From Saprospiraceae bacterium (lineage in GTDB: Bacteria > Bacteroidota > Bacteroidia > Chitinophagales > Saprospiraceae): a DNA stretch of 64,000 nucleotides. Location of the stretch: positions 883,501 to 947,500 of the forward strand of contig JAHBTU010000001.1 of assembly GCA_019638455.1 (NCBI GenBank), read 5' to 3'. Made by a program: the position numbers and the translations under genes. This document shows, piece by piece, positions 47,053-55,621 of the stretch (positions within the stretch are counted from its first letter, which is position 1; every line of letters begins with the position of its first letter). The notes beneath the pieces were generated by a model, which made no database searches, was not told where the DNA came from, and saw only the letters and a list, made by a program, of their open reading frames with translations.

Positions 47053-47346
47053 TTATTGAAAAAACCTCAACTTGTTATCGTTCACCACACTGGCTAGTGG
47101 CGGCAAAGCGCCGGACTGGAGAATGCGTCCAAAATGCTCGTTGCTCATCGGCATCACGAATAGCCTATCGGTGCGCTGGTTGATAGTGTTGGATAGTTCG
47201 CCGTTCAGCACCTTTATTTGCTTGCTCTTCAACCTTCCCAAAAACACGGACTTCTGCACTCGCGTCAGACCATAGAACTTGCAGCGTTTGGCCACGCGGT
47301 TTCTCACCTTGTTTTTGCGTATGTCGTAGATAACCCAAATATACAT
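47053..47346 (-). CDS. cas2: CRISPR-associated endonuclease-like protein Cas2
   Basis: 97 residues, usual Cas2 size. Ferredoxin-like fold start MYIWVIYDIRKNKVRNRVAK with the conserved aspartate D8 of strand 1, then CKFYGLTRVQKSVFLGRL, and a C-terminal LFVMPMS segment. It forms the Cas1-Cas2 integrase core. It lies 23 bp downstream of cas1, so the two are almost certainly cotranscribed. Confidence 0.95.
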   Translation of the reverse strand: MYIWVIYDIRKNKVRNRVAKRCKFYGLTRVQKSVFLGRLKSKQIKVLNGELSNTINQRTDRLFVMPMSNEHFGRILQSGALPPLASVVNDNKLRFFQ

Positions 47347-47369
47347 CTTTTGCAGCGTTTTGAGGCGCT

Positions 47370-48401
47370 TTAGGCCGTATGTGTCCCGTTCTCTTTTTCC
47401 AAAGCGGCCAGTTGGAGCAAGCGGCGGGCGAAACGCACTGCCGTCTGGCGCAAAAAGTATATGCGGCTGACTGTTTTTCCGTCGAGTATCTCTTTTTTCT
47501 CCTCGTAAAATTCCCGAATACCCTCGGTGAGCAGTTTTTTGCCCTCTTTGTTGAGTTGAAGCCCTCCCTCTATTGCCTCTGTGTGTTTCGACGTGATTTT
47601 TTTGCCGGAAAAAAGCCGGTACACGACGCGGTCAATCCACACGCGATATGGCTCCATGAAGTCGAACACCATGCTTTTCTGTCGGTAGTCGTCGCGATGC
47701 AGGAACCCGATATAGGGGCTGATGCCAGCCAGCAACAGCGCCCGCTCAACATCGGCTTGCAGCACAGCATACCCGTAGTTGAGAAAACAATTGAAAGGGT
47801 CGCGGGCAGGCATACGGGAGCGCGTGTTGAACCGATATTCAATCGGCAGCAAATCGCTCAATGTCTTAAAGTAGGTCTGCCCCGCAGCCCCTTCCAGCCC
47901 CCGCAAACTGTCGGCGATGTCGCTCACGCGCTTGCCATCGAGTGCCAGCACCTCCTTGCGCTTTTTCAGGATTTCTTGCGCGCCTTTGCCAAGCATCTCC
48001 CCCTTGCTTTCGTCGCGCCGGTTTTTGAGCTTTTCGAGAAAAGCCGATTGGTTTTCCAGTTTTTGCGCCGTCCAGTTTTTCACGAACGCCACCGCTTGAT
48101 GGCTGATACTGACAATGACCTGCGATTTCTGAACGGCGGGTGTGCTGTGGAGCTCGAACCCGTAGCAGCGCCCCTTGGGCATCCCGTGCAAGTCGGCCAC
48201 CAGCACGTCAACGTCGTGTTGGAGCGCCAGCAGCAGCGCCGCCGTGGTGACGACCACGCCATCTTGCAGGAGAATGGTCTTGACGGAGAGCGGCGAATGT
48301 GATTCTTGCTGCCGATTCTGTTGCTCGTCGAACCACGAGACCTCGAACATCTCGTCCTTAACGGAAACTTTTGAGCCATAACGCGTTACATGGATTTCCA
48401 T
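47370..48401 (-). CDS. cas1: CRISPR-associated integrase Cas1
   Basis: 343 residues from ATG at 48399-48401 (MEIHVTRYGSKVSVK). An N-terminal beta domain (QDGVVVTTAALLLALQHDVDVLVAD) precedes the helical catalytic domain: E170 in GLEGAAGQTYF, H235 in GFLHRD, and acidic D247/E250 in FDFMEPYR, the standard metal ligands. DPFNCFLNYGYAVLQ is also typical. Cas1 integrates new spacers at the leader end. There is no fused RT domain; the RT is a separate gene. The frame upstream to 48446 adds 15 residues without family match. Confidence 0.97.
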   Translation of the reverse strand: MEIHVTRYGSKVSVKDEMFEVSWFDEQQNRQQESHSPLSVKTILLQDGVVVTTAALLLALQHDVDVLVADLHGMPKGRCYGFELHSTPAVQKSQVIVSISHQAVAFVKNWTAQKLENQSAFLEKLKNRRDESKGEMLGKGAQEILKKRKEVLALDGKRVSDIADSLRGLEGAAGQTYFKTLSDLLPIEYRFNTRSRMPARDPFNCFLNYGYAVLQADVERALLLAGISPYIGFLHRDDYRQKSMVFDFMEPYRVWIDRVVYRLFSGKKITSKHTEAIEGGLQLNKEGKKLLTEGIREFYEEKKEILDGKTVSRIYFLRQTAVRFARRLLQLAALEKENGTHTA

Positions 48402-48438
48402 AATTAAAAATTTTTGTGAACGATATACAATTCCGAGT

Positions 48439-48459
48439 GGCAACACGCCTCGTGTTGCC
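48439..48459. repeat. Perfect palindrome upstream of cas1
   Basis: GGCAACACG / CCT / CGTGTTGCC, 9-nt arms and 3-nt loop, ending 38 bases upstream of the cas1 start codon. Could be an operator or a 5'-UTR hairpin of the cas1-cas2 mRNA. Confidence 0.6.
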
Positions 48460-48814
48460 TCTTGTCGGATTGTTTGTTTTCGGATGAGAATGTCTGCTTA
48501 TTGGCCAAAGGATACAGGGATTCGCTCTCGTCTCGGCTACTATATTGCCGTCAAGTGGATTGGTTTCGGTGAGCTGTGGAAAATTGCTTCCCCTTTGTGA
48601 AGGGAACTTGCTCGACTGTGGCGGTGAGAGGTCATAACCGATGCGTCATCGTGCCTCGAACGTCGGGAAAAAACTTTTCCGAGTGTAGATTAGCGGCCTG
48701 CTTTCATTTATTATGAGACAAAAGTATCGTCGGGTTACAGACTTTGCAAAAGTTGATGCGCACTAAATGTCGCTGACGCGGAAAATTGTACACGGCCACG
48801 CGGTCGCTTCCGCT

Positions 48815-48860
48815 CTCTTTATGCGGGTATTTTTTCGCGCAATACCCGCGCAACAAAGAG
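48815..48860. repeat. Two-step stem palindrome in the leader region
   Basis: Inner arms GCGGGTATT (48823-48831) and AATACCCGC (48841-48849) with a 9-nt loop, plus outer arms CTCTTT (48815-48820) and AAAGAG (48855-48860). Together they form an extended hairpin with an internal bulge. Confidence 0.7.
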
Positions 48861-49236
48861 ATTGCAAAAAAATTATGCATATCGTTTGTTTTTGCTGTGT
48901 TGGGGGAATATATGTTGGCGAGAGGGGTGTTTGGGTGACAAAAATTCTTTCGGGATGCGGAAAATTTATGGCTTTTTCTCCGTGCATACGCACGCAAAAT
49001 GGCTTATCTTGAGGCTGATTAGGAAAGAGGGGAGGGCTGGCGCATGGAATAATCGTTATGTATAACTTGCGAGAAAAGCCCGTTTGCAACTCCCTTTTTA
49101 TGAAAACGCCTTCGAAAAACCGTGCAACACATTGTTTGTCAGACTACTATGACGCGGAAAACGCATCGTGACCGTTCACATATATCGAAGATGAATTGTT
49201 ATTTTGAAAAAAGCGCACATTTTTTTGCAAAAAAAC

Positions 49237-49268
49237 TTGCAACGACGCGGGGGAGTTTTCTACCTTTC
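49237..49268 (+). promoter_or_regulatory. Candidate promoter of the CRISPR array
   Basis: TTG at 49237-49239 and TACCTTTC at 49261-49268 (seven of eight bases of TAnnTTTG), spaced by 21 bases as expected for Bacteroidota sigma factors. The predicted start near 49275 is about 30 bases before the first repeat, reading into the array. Confidence 0.55.
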
Positions 49269-49303
49269 GCCTTGAATTACAAATGTTTGCTTCAAGAGAC
49301 CCT

Positions 49304-51936
49304 CTTCCAACCACTCTCCACTCAAATAGGGATTGCGACTCGTGTCACTGGTGTTTTGGAGCGATGTATTTACCTTCCAACCACTCTCCACTCAAATAGG
49401 GATTGCGACCCTGATGATACAGATTAAAGGGCTGAGTTTTATTGCTTCCAACCACTCTCCACTCAAATAGGGATTGCGACTTGGGTTGCCCTTTTTTACG
49501 CAAGGGCACAGCGTCTTCCAACCACTCTCCACTCAAATAGGGATTGCGACTCCATTGAGGGCGTTGTAAACGTGAACGAACGTGCCCTTCCAACCACTCT
49601 CCACTCAAATAGGGATTGCGACTTGCAGGTGGCGGTGGAGTCTTAAACACCACAGGTCTTCCAACCACTCTCCACTCAAATAGGGATTGCGACACAACCG
49701 TTTGAACCCATGGTCGTGGATTGAAACTTCCAACCACTCTCCACTCAAATAGGGATTGCGACCACCAATCATTGCCGTGAGGCTTGGGTCTTTGGAGCTT
49801 CCAACCACTCTCCACTCAAATAGGGATTGCGACCAATTCTTGCCCGGAAAGGCAATTAACCTGACCACTTCCAACCACTCTCCACTCAAATAGGGATTGC
49901 GACGAGGTCGGTGGCTTCTGTGGCACCGAGGTTGTTGACTTCCAACCACTCTCCACTCAAATAGGGATTGCGACGATTACAACCGGCGAAATGATGCCGG
50001 AGGTGGTCCTTCCAACCACTCTCCACTCAAATAGGGATTGCGACTTGCTGAATAAGTTCTTTGGCGAGCCAAATGGCTTCCAACCACTCTCCACTCAAAT
50101 AGGGATTGCGACTCTCAAAAGTCAAACTCCCAGTTTTCCGAGTGGCTTCCAACCACTCTCCACTCAAATAGGGATTGCGACCAGCTGACAACCATAGCCA
50201 TGTTCTATGGCTTGACCTTCCAACCACTCTCCACTCAAATAGGGATTGCGACGAGTTACTGAGAATTTACCGGCTCACGCGAAACCTCTTCCAACCACTC
50301 TCCACTCAAATAGGGATTGCGACTTGAATGCCAAAAAAGTCCTCCTTTTGTATATACCCTTCCAACCACTCTCCACTCAAATAGGGATTGCGACTTGCTC
50401 TATTAGATGCTTATACAGATTTTCTGCTTCCAACCACTCTCCACTCAAATAGGGATTGCGACAAAAAGGCGCAGTCCCGGACGGGAAGGCCTTAATACTT
50501 CCAACCACTCTCCACTCAAATAGGGATTGCGACCTGCAAACTTCGATGGTTGGCAACACCGTGAACTTCCAACCACTCTCCACTCAAATAGGGATTGCGA
50601 CTCGAATCCACCACCCTGATTGACCCCGTCCGGGCCGCTTCCAACCACTCTCCACTCAAATAGGGATTGCGACTTGGAACAGCTTTTTTTTGTGGCCCCA
50701 AGTAGACCTTCCAACCACTCTCCACTCAAATAGGGATTGCGACTTGGGAAGGTGTTGTTCTTACCGCGCGGAAATGCGGCTTCCAACCACTCTCCACTCA
50801 AATAGGGATTGCGACTTCACGTTTCTGGTTGTCGTCTTTGTCGATAGCTTCCAACCACTCTCCACTCAAATAGGGATTGCGACTTGCAGTCTCGTGGGTT
50901 CATCCGCAGCTTCTACTTCCAACCACTCTCCACTCAAATAGGGATTGCGACGGGACCAGCAACCTTGTCATCGCGACGCTCCAGAGCTTCCAACCACTCT
51001 CCACTCAAATAGGGATTGCGACGTTGGAGGTTGAGGCCGAAGCCCTTTACCTCTTCACCTTCCAACCACTCTCCACTCAAATAGGGATTGCGACTTCAAC
51101 TGGCAAGTTTGTATTTTTTTTGCCCAAAGGCTTCCAACCACTCTCCACTCAAATAGGGATTGCGACCCCGAAGGCGAGATTTTCCTCGATTACATCCGAC
51201 TTCCAACCACTCTCCACTCAAATAGGGATTGCGACTGCTTTGGCCGAAAAAGGCATCGAAATCGCTATCTTCCAACCACTCTCCACTCAAATAGGGATTG
51301 CGACTATAATTTTGCCGGTCTACGCATACCGGCGAAGCGCTTCCAACCACTCTCCACTCAAATAGGGATTGCGACTGTCCGGATTTTTCTGCCAGCCCCA
51401 TTCGGCTTCTTCCAACCACTCTCCACTCAAATAGGGATTGCGACAATAATAGAAAAATTACACGATAAAACACGGCATCTTCCAACCACTCTCCACTCAA
51501 ATAGGGATTGCGACTTGCACACAAAAACTTTTTTCACTTCCATAGACACTTCCAACCACTCTCCACTCAAATAGGGATTGCGACTATTGAAAGTTCCATC
51601 ACCTAAATCAAGCAGACTTCTTCCAACCACTCTCCACTCAAATAGGGATTGCGACCATAGCCCTCGAAACCGGCCTTACCGTTTGTGAACTTCCAACCAC
51701 TCTCCACTCAAATAGGGATTGCGACGTTTTGCCTGCAACCGCGAGCGCAATCACGACTCCTTCCAACCACTCTCCACTCAAATAGGGATTGCGACTTTGC
51801 ACCTGTTGCTCGAGTTCCTCCGCACGGGTTCTTCCAACCACTCTCCACTCAAATAGGGATTGCGACTTGTGTGCTGCCGCCAAAGTAGCTGACGGATTTT
51901 CTTCCAACCACTCTCCACTCAAATAGGGATTAGATA
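49304..51936 (+). CRISPR. CRISPR array, 38 repeats of 36 nt, 37 spacers
   Basis: Repeats begin CTTCCAACCACTCTCC and end AAATAGGGATTGCGAC. Starts are spaced 68-72 bases, giving spacers of 32-36 nt. Of the 38 repeats only the last (51901-51936) deviates, losing its final six bases (GGGAT followed by TAGATA). The degenerate end marks the old, leader-distal side, so the leader is on the cas1 side. The 3' end ATTGCGAC resembles the ATTGAAAC-type 8-nt handle of Cas6-processed class 1 crRNAs, also supporting plus-strand transcription. No two spacers look identical. The array is long and clean, implying that it has been active. Ten spacers begin TTG directly after the repeat. Confidence 0.99.
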
Positions 51937-52525
51937 TATTTTCAACCAACAGAAAGTTGAAAAAAAGTCACGCCGTCCCCCTGTTTTTTGTCTCGAAGCC
52001 GTTGTCGAACATGGATTCGTTCATGACTACTCCCAGACCTTGCGCAGTGGTTTGTGCGCCACTGCGATGAGGACGACTTTTGGCGGTTTACCCTTGTTTC
52101 TGAGTTTTTTCGCAGTTCGATGCGAGATTTTTCCATGCATTTGGTCGGACTATATGGCTGTTTGTCTGCTCCTTTGCCTTTCTCTTCACTGACAACGGGC
52201 ATTTTTTGCTTCGAGGGGCAATTGTGCGCTGCGAAGGGTTATGTTGTGTTTGTAAACCGGATGTGCCTCGCGCATCGGGCTATCCGCTTGGTCGAGGGGG
52301 AGGGCGCTTGGGCGCGCCAACTAAAAGTTGGCGTTACTTTGTACATGGATAGTGTCGGCGTGTTCGGTCTTTTTGGTGCCCCTCCTAATGTTTATGTGTC
52401 TGCATCGATGTGTCAACCGCCAGAAACCACCTCCATTTCATCCCCTCAAAGCCCCAATTTTTTCCATAAATGTTGTGAGAAATCGCCGTACCCTTGCGGG
52501 CGCAAACCAAAATCGAGAGACAATC
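51937..52525. other. Region between array and cas6
   Basis: 589 bp without a supported gene. A stem TTTTCAAC / GTTGAAAA (51939-51946, 51956-51963) adjoins the terminal repeat, and CGCAGTGG / CCACTGCG (52043-52050, 52059-52066) forms another. No effector gene, decayed or complete, was recognised here. Confidence 0.6.
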
Positions 52526-53224
52526 ATGGCCGCCCATCTTCGAGTACTGTCCGTCGCTTTCGACACCCCCATCCACCCGTGGGAACTGCCCGCCTTTCGG
52601 GGCGCCGTAGCCGCCAAAGCTGGCTACGAGCACGAACTTTTCCACAACCACAACAACGAGACCGGGGGCTACCACTACCGCTTCCCGCTCATCCAGTACA
52701 AACACAACCACGGCCGCCCCATGCTCGTGTGCCTCAACGAGGGCATCGAGGAGCTATACCATTTTTTCTCACAACCCGACTGGACGCTCAACCTCAACGG
52801 CCGCGCCACGCCCGTGCGCATCCACAGCCTCGACGTGCGCCAATGCTTGCTTGAAGTGAGCGAGCGCCACTCCCGATACCACATCCGCCAATGGCTCGCC
52901 CTCAACGAGGAAAACTACGGCCTCTACACGCGCTTGCTGGGGCTGCCGGAGCGCCTCGTGGTGCTCCAACAGATTTTGCAAAACCAGTTGGTGAGCTTGC
53001 TCCACCAGTTGGGCCATGAAAAAGACGGCAGGGTGGAGGTGCGGGTGCAGCATCTCAAGGACGAGCGCTGGGTGAGCTACAAGGGGGTGAAAGTGCTGGC
53101 TTTTTCGCTGGAATTTACCTGCAACATGGGTTTGCCCGATTTTGTGGGCATCGGAAAGGGGTGCAGCATCGGGTGGGGCGTGGTGCGTCGGCTGAGGGAC
53201 GCGGCGAGGATTCCTCCTGCATGA
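52526..53224 (+). CDS. cas6: CRISPR RNA endonuclease Cas6
   Basis: 232 residues from ATG 52526. Tandem ferredoxin-like (RAMP) architecture: the N-terminal domain has the Cas6-typical YRFPLIQYKHNHGRPMLVCL (51-70) and NEGIEEL, and the C-terminal glycine-rich loop VGIGKGCSIGWG (207-218) with FTCNMGLPDF before it. Histidines at 40-42 and 50 are candidate catalytic residues. It cleaves the precursor transcript within repeats. It reads in the same direction as the array. The frame extension to 52328 has no family similarity. Confidence 0.9.
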   Translation: MAAHLRVLSVAFDTPIHPWELPAFRGAVAAKAGYEHELFHNHNNETGGYHYRFPLIQYKHNHGRPMLVCLNEGIEELYHFFSQPDWTLNLNGRATPVRIHSLDVRQCLLEVSERHSRYHIRQWLALNEENYGLYTRLLGLPERLVVLQQILQNQLVSLLHQLGHEKDGRVEVRVQHLKDERWVSYKGVKVLAFSLEFTCNMGLPDFVGIGKGCSIGWGVVRRLRDAARIPPA

Positions 53225-53241
53225 CAAAAAATGCGCGAGGT

Positions 53242-53264
53242 GTTGTTGGCGGGACGCCAACAAC
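53242..53264. repeat. Small 3-nt-loop palindrome
   Basis: GTTGTTGGCG / GGA / CGCCAACAAC, perfect 10-nt arms, between cas6 and truB. Could act as a terminator-like hairpin, but no T-run follows. Confidence 0.6.
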
Positions 53265-53343
53265 GGCAACAAGGGCGCTCGCTTCACACATGTTTGATTG
53301 CGTTCGACTACTTTGTTCCGTTCAAGATGCGGTACTTTGCGCC

Positions 53344-54138
53344 ATGTTGAACCTGTGGTCAAAAAATCAACCCTTCCCCGAGCCTTTTCCCGGAGGCATG
53401 GTCGTATTGGTGGACAAGCCTTTGGGGAAGACCTCCTTCGACGTGGTGAGCAAGGTGCGTTGGGCGCTCTCGCGGCGGCTTGGCACAAAAAAACTCAAAA
53501 TCGGTCACGCTGGCACCCTCGACCCCTTGGCGACAGGTCTGCTCATCCTGTGCGTGGGCGAATACACCAAAAAAATAGAGATGTTTCAGGCGATGCCAAA
53601 GGCATACGCCGGCACGTTCACGCTGGGAGCCACCACCGCTTCTTTCGACTTGGAAAAACCAGTGGATGCCATTTTCCCGACGGGGCACCTTGACGACGCG
53701 CTGCTGCAAAAAGTAGCAAAGCAATTCGTCGGCGACATCTTGCAACTGCCTCCCGTGTTCTCCGCCGTGAAGGTGGACGGCAAGCGGCTCTACAAGAACG
53801 CCCGCACGGGCGAGACGGTGGAATTGCCCCAGCGTTCCGTCCGCATCGAGTCGTTTGAAGTAGGCCCGCTGCACCCCGTGCCGCCTGCCGAGCGCCGGGC
53901 GCCGACCAACGTGGGAAAAATCATGCTTCATGCTGACTATGCCGACGGCGTGCAGGTGAATTTTCTCGTGGTGTGCGGCAAAGGCACCTACATCCGCTCG
54001 TTGGCGCACGACTTTGGTCAATCCGTCGGCAGCGGGGCCTACCTCAGCAGCCTGCGACGCACGGACACGGGCGGCTTCTCGGTGGAAGCGGCGTGGGATA
54101 TGGAAGCGTTGGTGGAGACCTTGAGCGGCTCCCGATAA
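53344..54138 (+). CDS. truB: tRNA pseudouridine-55 synthase
   Basis: 264 residues from ATG 53344. GGMVVLVDKPLGKTSFDVVSKVR, the catalytic aspartate in GHAGTLDPLATGLLILC, the QLPPVFSAVKVDGKRLYKNARTGE segment and CGKGTYIRSLAHDFG are all canonical TruB signatures. Modifies U55 in the T-loop of tRNAs. The start at 53161 would overlap cas6 and adds unrelated residues. Marks the return to housekeeping genes after the CRISPR locus. Confidence 0.96.
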   Translation: MLNLWSKNQPFPEPFPGGMVVLVDKPLGKTSFDVVSKVRWALSRRLGTKKLKIGHAGTLDPLATGLLILCVGEYTKKIEMFQAMPKAYAGTFTLGATTASFDLEKPVDAIFPTGHLDDALLQKVAKQFVGDILQLPPVFSAVKVDGKRLYKNARTGETVELPQRSVRIESFEVGPLHPVPPAERRAPTNVGKIMLHADYADGVQVNFLVVCGKGTYIRSLAHDFGQSVGSGAYLSSLRRTDTGGFSVEAAWDMEALVETLSGSR

Positions 54139-54225
54139 AATCTGTCCGTATTTGTCCAAAAACCAACTTTCCTACGCTGCTGAATGTCAGAGCCTTGCTA
54201 CCTTGCTGCGGCAAATATCGGCGAT

Positions 54226-54900
54226 ATGAAACACCCCGTTTTTTTACTCCTCTTTTTGTGTGGCTTGTTTCCACTCGCCGCCCAGACGTTCCACCCGACT
54301 CCCGAGGCGCTCTTGGAGCAGGAAGTCGCCTTTGAGCAGGCTAATGAATGTTTTATTTATTTTGACAATCCCTCTGGCGACACGCTGCAATTGCGCTGGC
54401 GACGCTTCGAGGTGAGCGTGCCGGAGGGCTGGGTGATTGATATTTGCGACTACGGTCTTTGTTATGCGGGCATTCCTCCGAACGGCACCATGAACCCCGT
54501 GTACGACACCATCCGTCCTTACCTGAAACTCGTCGTGCAGCCCGGCACCACCGCTGGCTCGGCGTGGCTCTGGTTTAGGGTGTTTGAAAAGGACAACGAT
54601 ACCAATTTTGCCGATGTGTATTTCAGCCTTCACACGCCGGGCATCACATCCATCCCCGAGACCAAGCAACCGAGTTATCGTGTTTTTCCCAATCCGGCCT
54701 TCGATGTTTTATTTGTTGAAAATACTGGCAAGGGCAGGGACACCGTCTGGCCCAGTATCATCAATCATGCAGGTCAGACGGTGTGGGCGCGTCCGCTGGG
54801 GCAGGGCGAGCAACAGAGTATAGACATCAGCAGTTGGCCTTCCGGTATTTATTATTTGAAACAGGAGAGGCTCGTCCAAAAGATATTGGTGTATAAATAA
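54226..54900 (+). CDS. Small secreted protein with T9SS sorting domain
   Basis: 224 residues from ATG 54226. Signal peptide MKHPVFLLLFLCGLFPLAAQ, an N-terminal beta-rich domain (FIYFDNPSGDTLQLRWRRFEVSVPEGWVIDICDYGLCY) of the kind found before sorting domains, and a C-terminal YRVFPNPAFDVLFVENTG...SGIYYLKQERLVQKILV tail typical of type A sorting domains. Function unknown; likely a secreted surface protein. Immediately followed by the inverted-repeat-framed tandem array. Confidence 0.82.
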   Translation: MKHPVFLLLFLCGLFPLAAQTFHPTPEALLEQEVAFEQANECFIYFDNPSGDTLQLRWRRFEVSVPEGWVIDICDYGLCYAGIPPNGTMNPVYDTIRPYLKLVVQPGTTAGSAWLWFRVFEKDNDTNFADVYFSLHTPGITSIPETKQPSYRVFPNPAFDVLFVENTGKGRDTVWPSIINHAGQTVWARPLGQGEQQSIDISSWPSGIYYLKQERLVQKILVYK

Positions 54901-55510
54901 TGCGAATAATGGGTTTAAATAGCCCGCCTTTGGCGGGTGAAATGTGGGAGCCAAGGTAGCGACATAAACTCGTGGCTACCGACATTTCGCCCCGCTGGGG
55001 CTGGAAGGCAAATGGAACTCGTGGCTACCGACATTTCGCCCCGCTGGGGCTTGTGCGCATGGGGGGGGCGCTCTACCGACATTTTGCCCCGCTGGGGCTG
55101 GAAGGCAAATGGAACTCGTGGCTACCGACATTTCGCCCCGCTGGGGCTTGTGCGCATGGGGGGGGGCGCTCTACCGACATTTTGCCCCGCTGGGGCTGGA
55201 AGGCAAATGGAACTCGTGGCTACCAACATTTCGCCCCGCTGGGGCTGGAAGGCAAATGGAACTCGTGGCTACCGACATTTTGCCCCGCTGGGGCTTGTGC
55301 GCATGGGGGGCGCTCTACCGACATTTCGCCCCGCTGGGGCTGGAAGGCAAATGGAACTCGTGGCTACCGACATTTCGCCCCGCTGGGGCTTGTGCGCATG
55401 GGGGGCGCTCTACCGACATTTCGCCCCGCTGGGGCTGGAAGGCAAATGGAGCTGTTGAATACCCATATTTCACCCGCCAAAGGCGGGCTATTTAAACCCC
55501 ATTATTCGCG
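54901..55510. repeat. Tandem array framed by a long inverted repeat
   Basis: The outer arms 54901-54948 and 55461-55510 are near-perfect inverse complements about 45 bp long, each holding AAATAGCCCGCCTTTGGCGG, itself palindromic. Between them are ten copies of a core CGACATTTCGCCCCGCTGGG (one reads CAACATTT, several CATTTTGC), linked by two alternating spacers, GGAAGGCAAATGGAACTCGT and TGTGCGCATGGGGGG. The G-run length varies (6 to 9). It lies between two secreted protein genes. Frames across it translate the repeat and are not genes. Confidence 0.95.
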
Positions 55511-55621
55511 TAAATCACTAAATCACCAAATCACCAAATCACCGACTTGTGAGATAGCCTCCCCTCAAACAACTCAAGCAGTTCACTAAAATTTCGCTCG
55601 CTTTCGCAAATAGTTTCCAAC

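Larger units (their letters stand above)
48402..49303. promoter_or_regulatory. CRISPR leader and cas1 upstream region
   Basis: A 902-bp region without a supported gene between cas1 (minus) and the array (plus). It contains a palindrome upstream of cas1 (48439-48459), a larger structured palindrome (48815-48860) and a candidate array promoter (49237-49268). As the region next to the undamaged end of the array, it should be the leader where new spacers enter. Short open frames here have no recognisable domains. Confidence 0.8.

Noticed and set aside
49304..51936. Spacers matching sequences in this window (self-targeting)
   Set aside because: One spacer shares only a ten-base GCGCAGTCCC stretch with the IS1 element, which is too short to count; no longer match was noticed by eye.
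49345..51949. Repeated open frames with peptides like SQSLFEWRVVGS or NPYLSGEWLE
   Set aside because: These are translations of the CRISPR repeat, not proteins.
54960..55460. Framed tandem array considered as CRISPR
   Set aside because: Intervening segments alternate between only two sequences, so they are not unique spacers.
54937..55589. Three overlapping frames of 128-205 residues in the framed tandem array
   Set aside because: All three frames are open because the unit lacks stops; the peptides are repetitive and have no domain.
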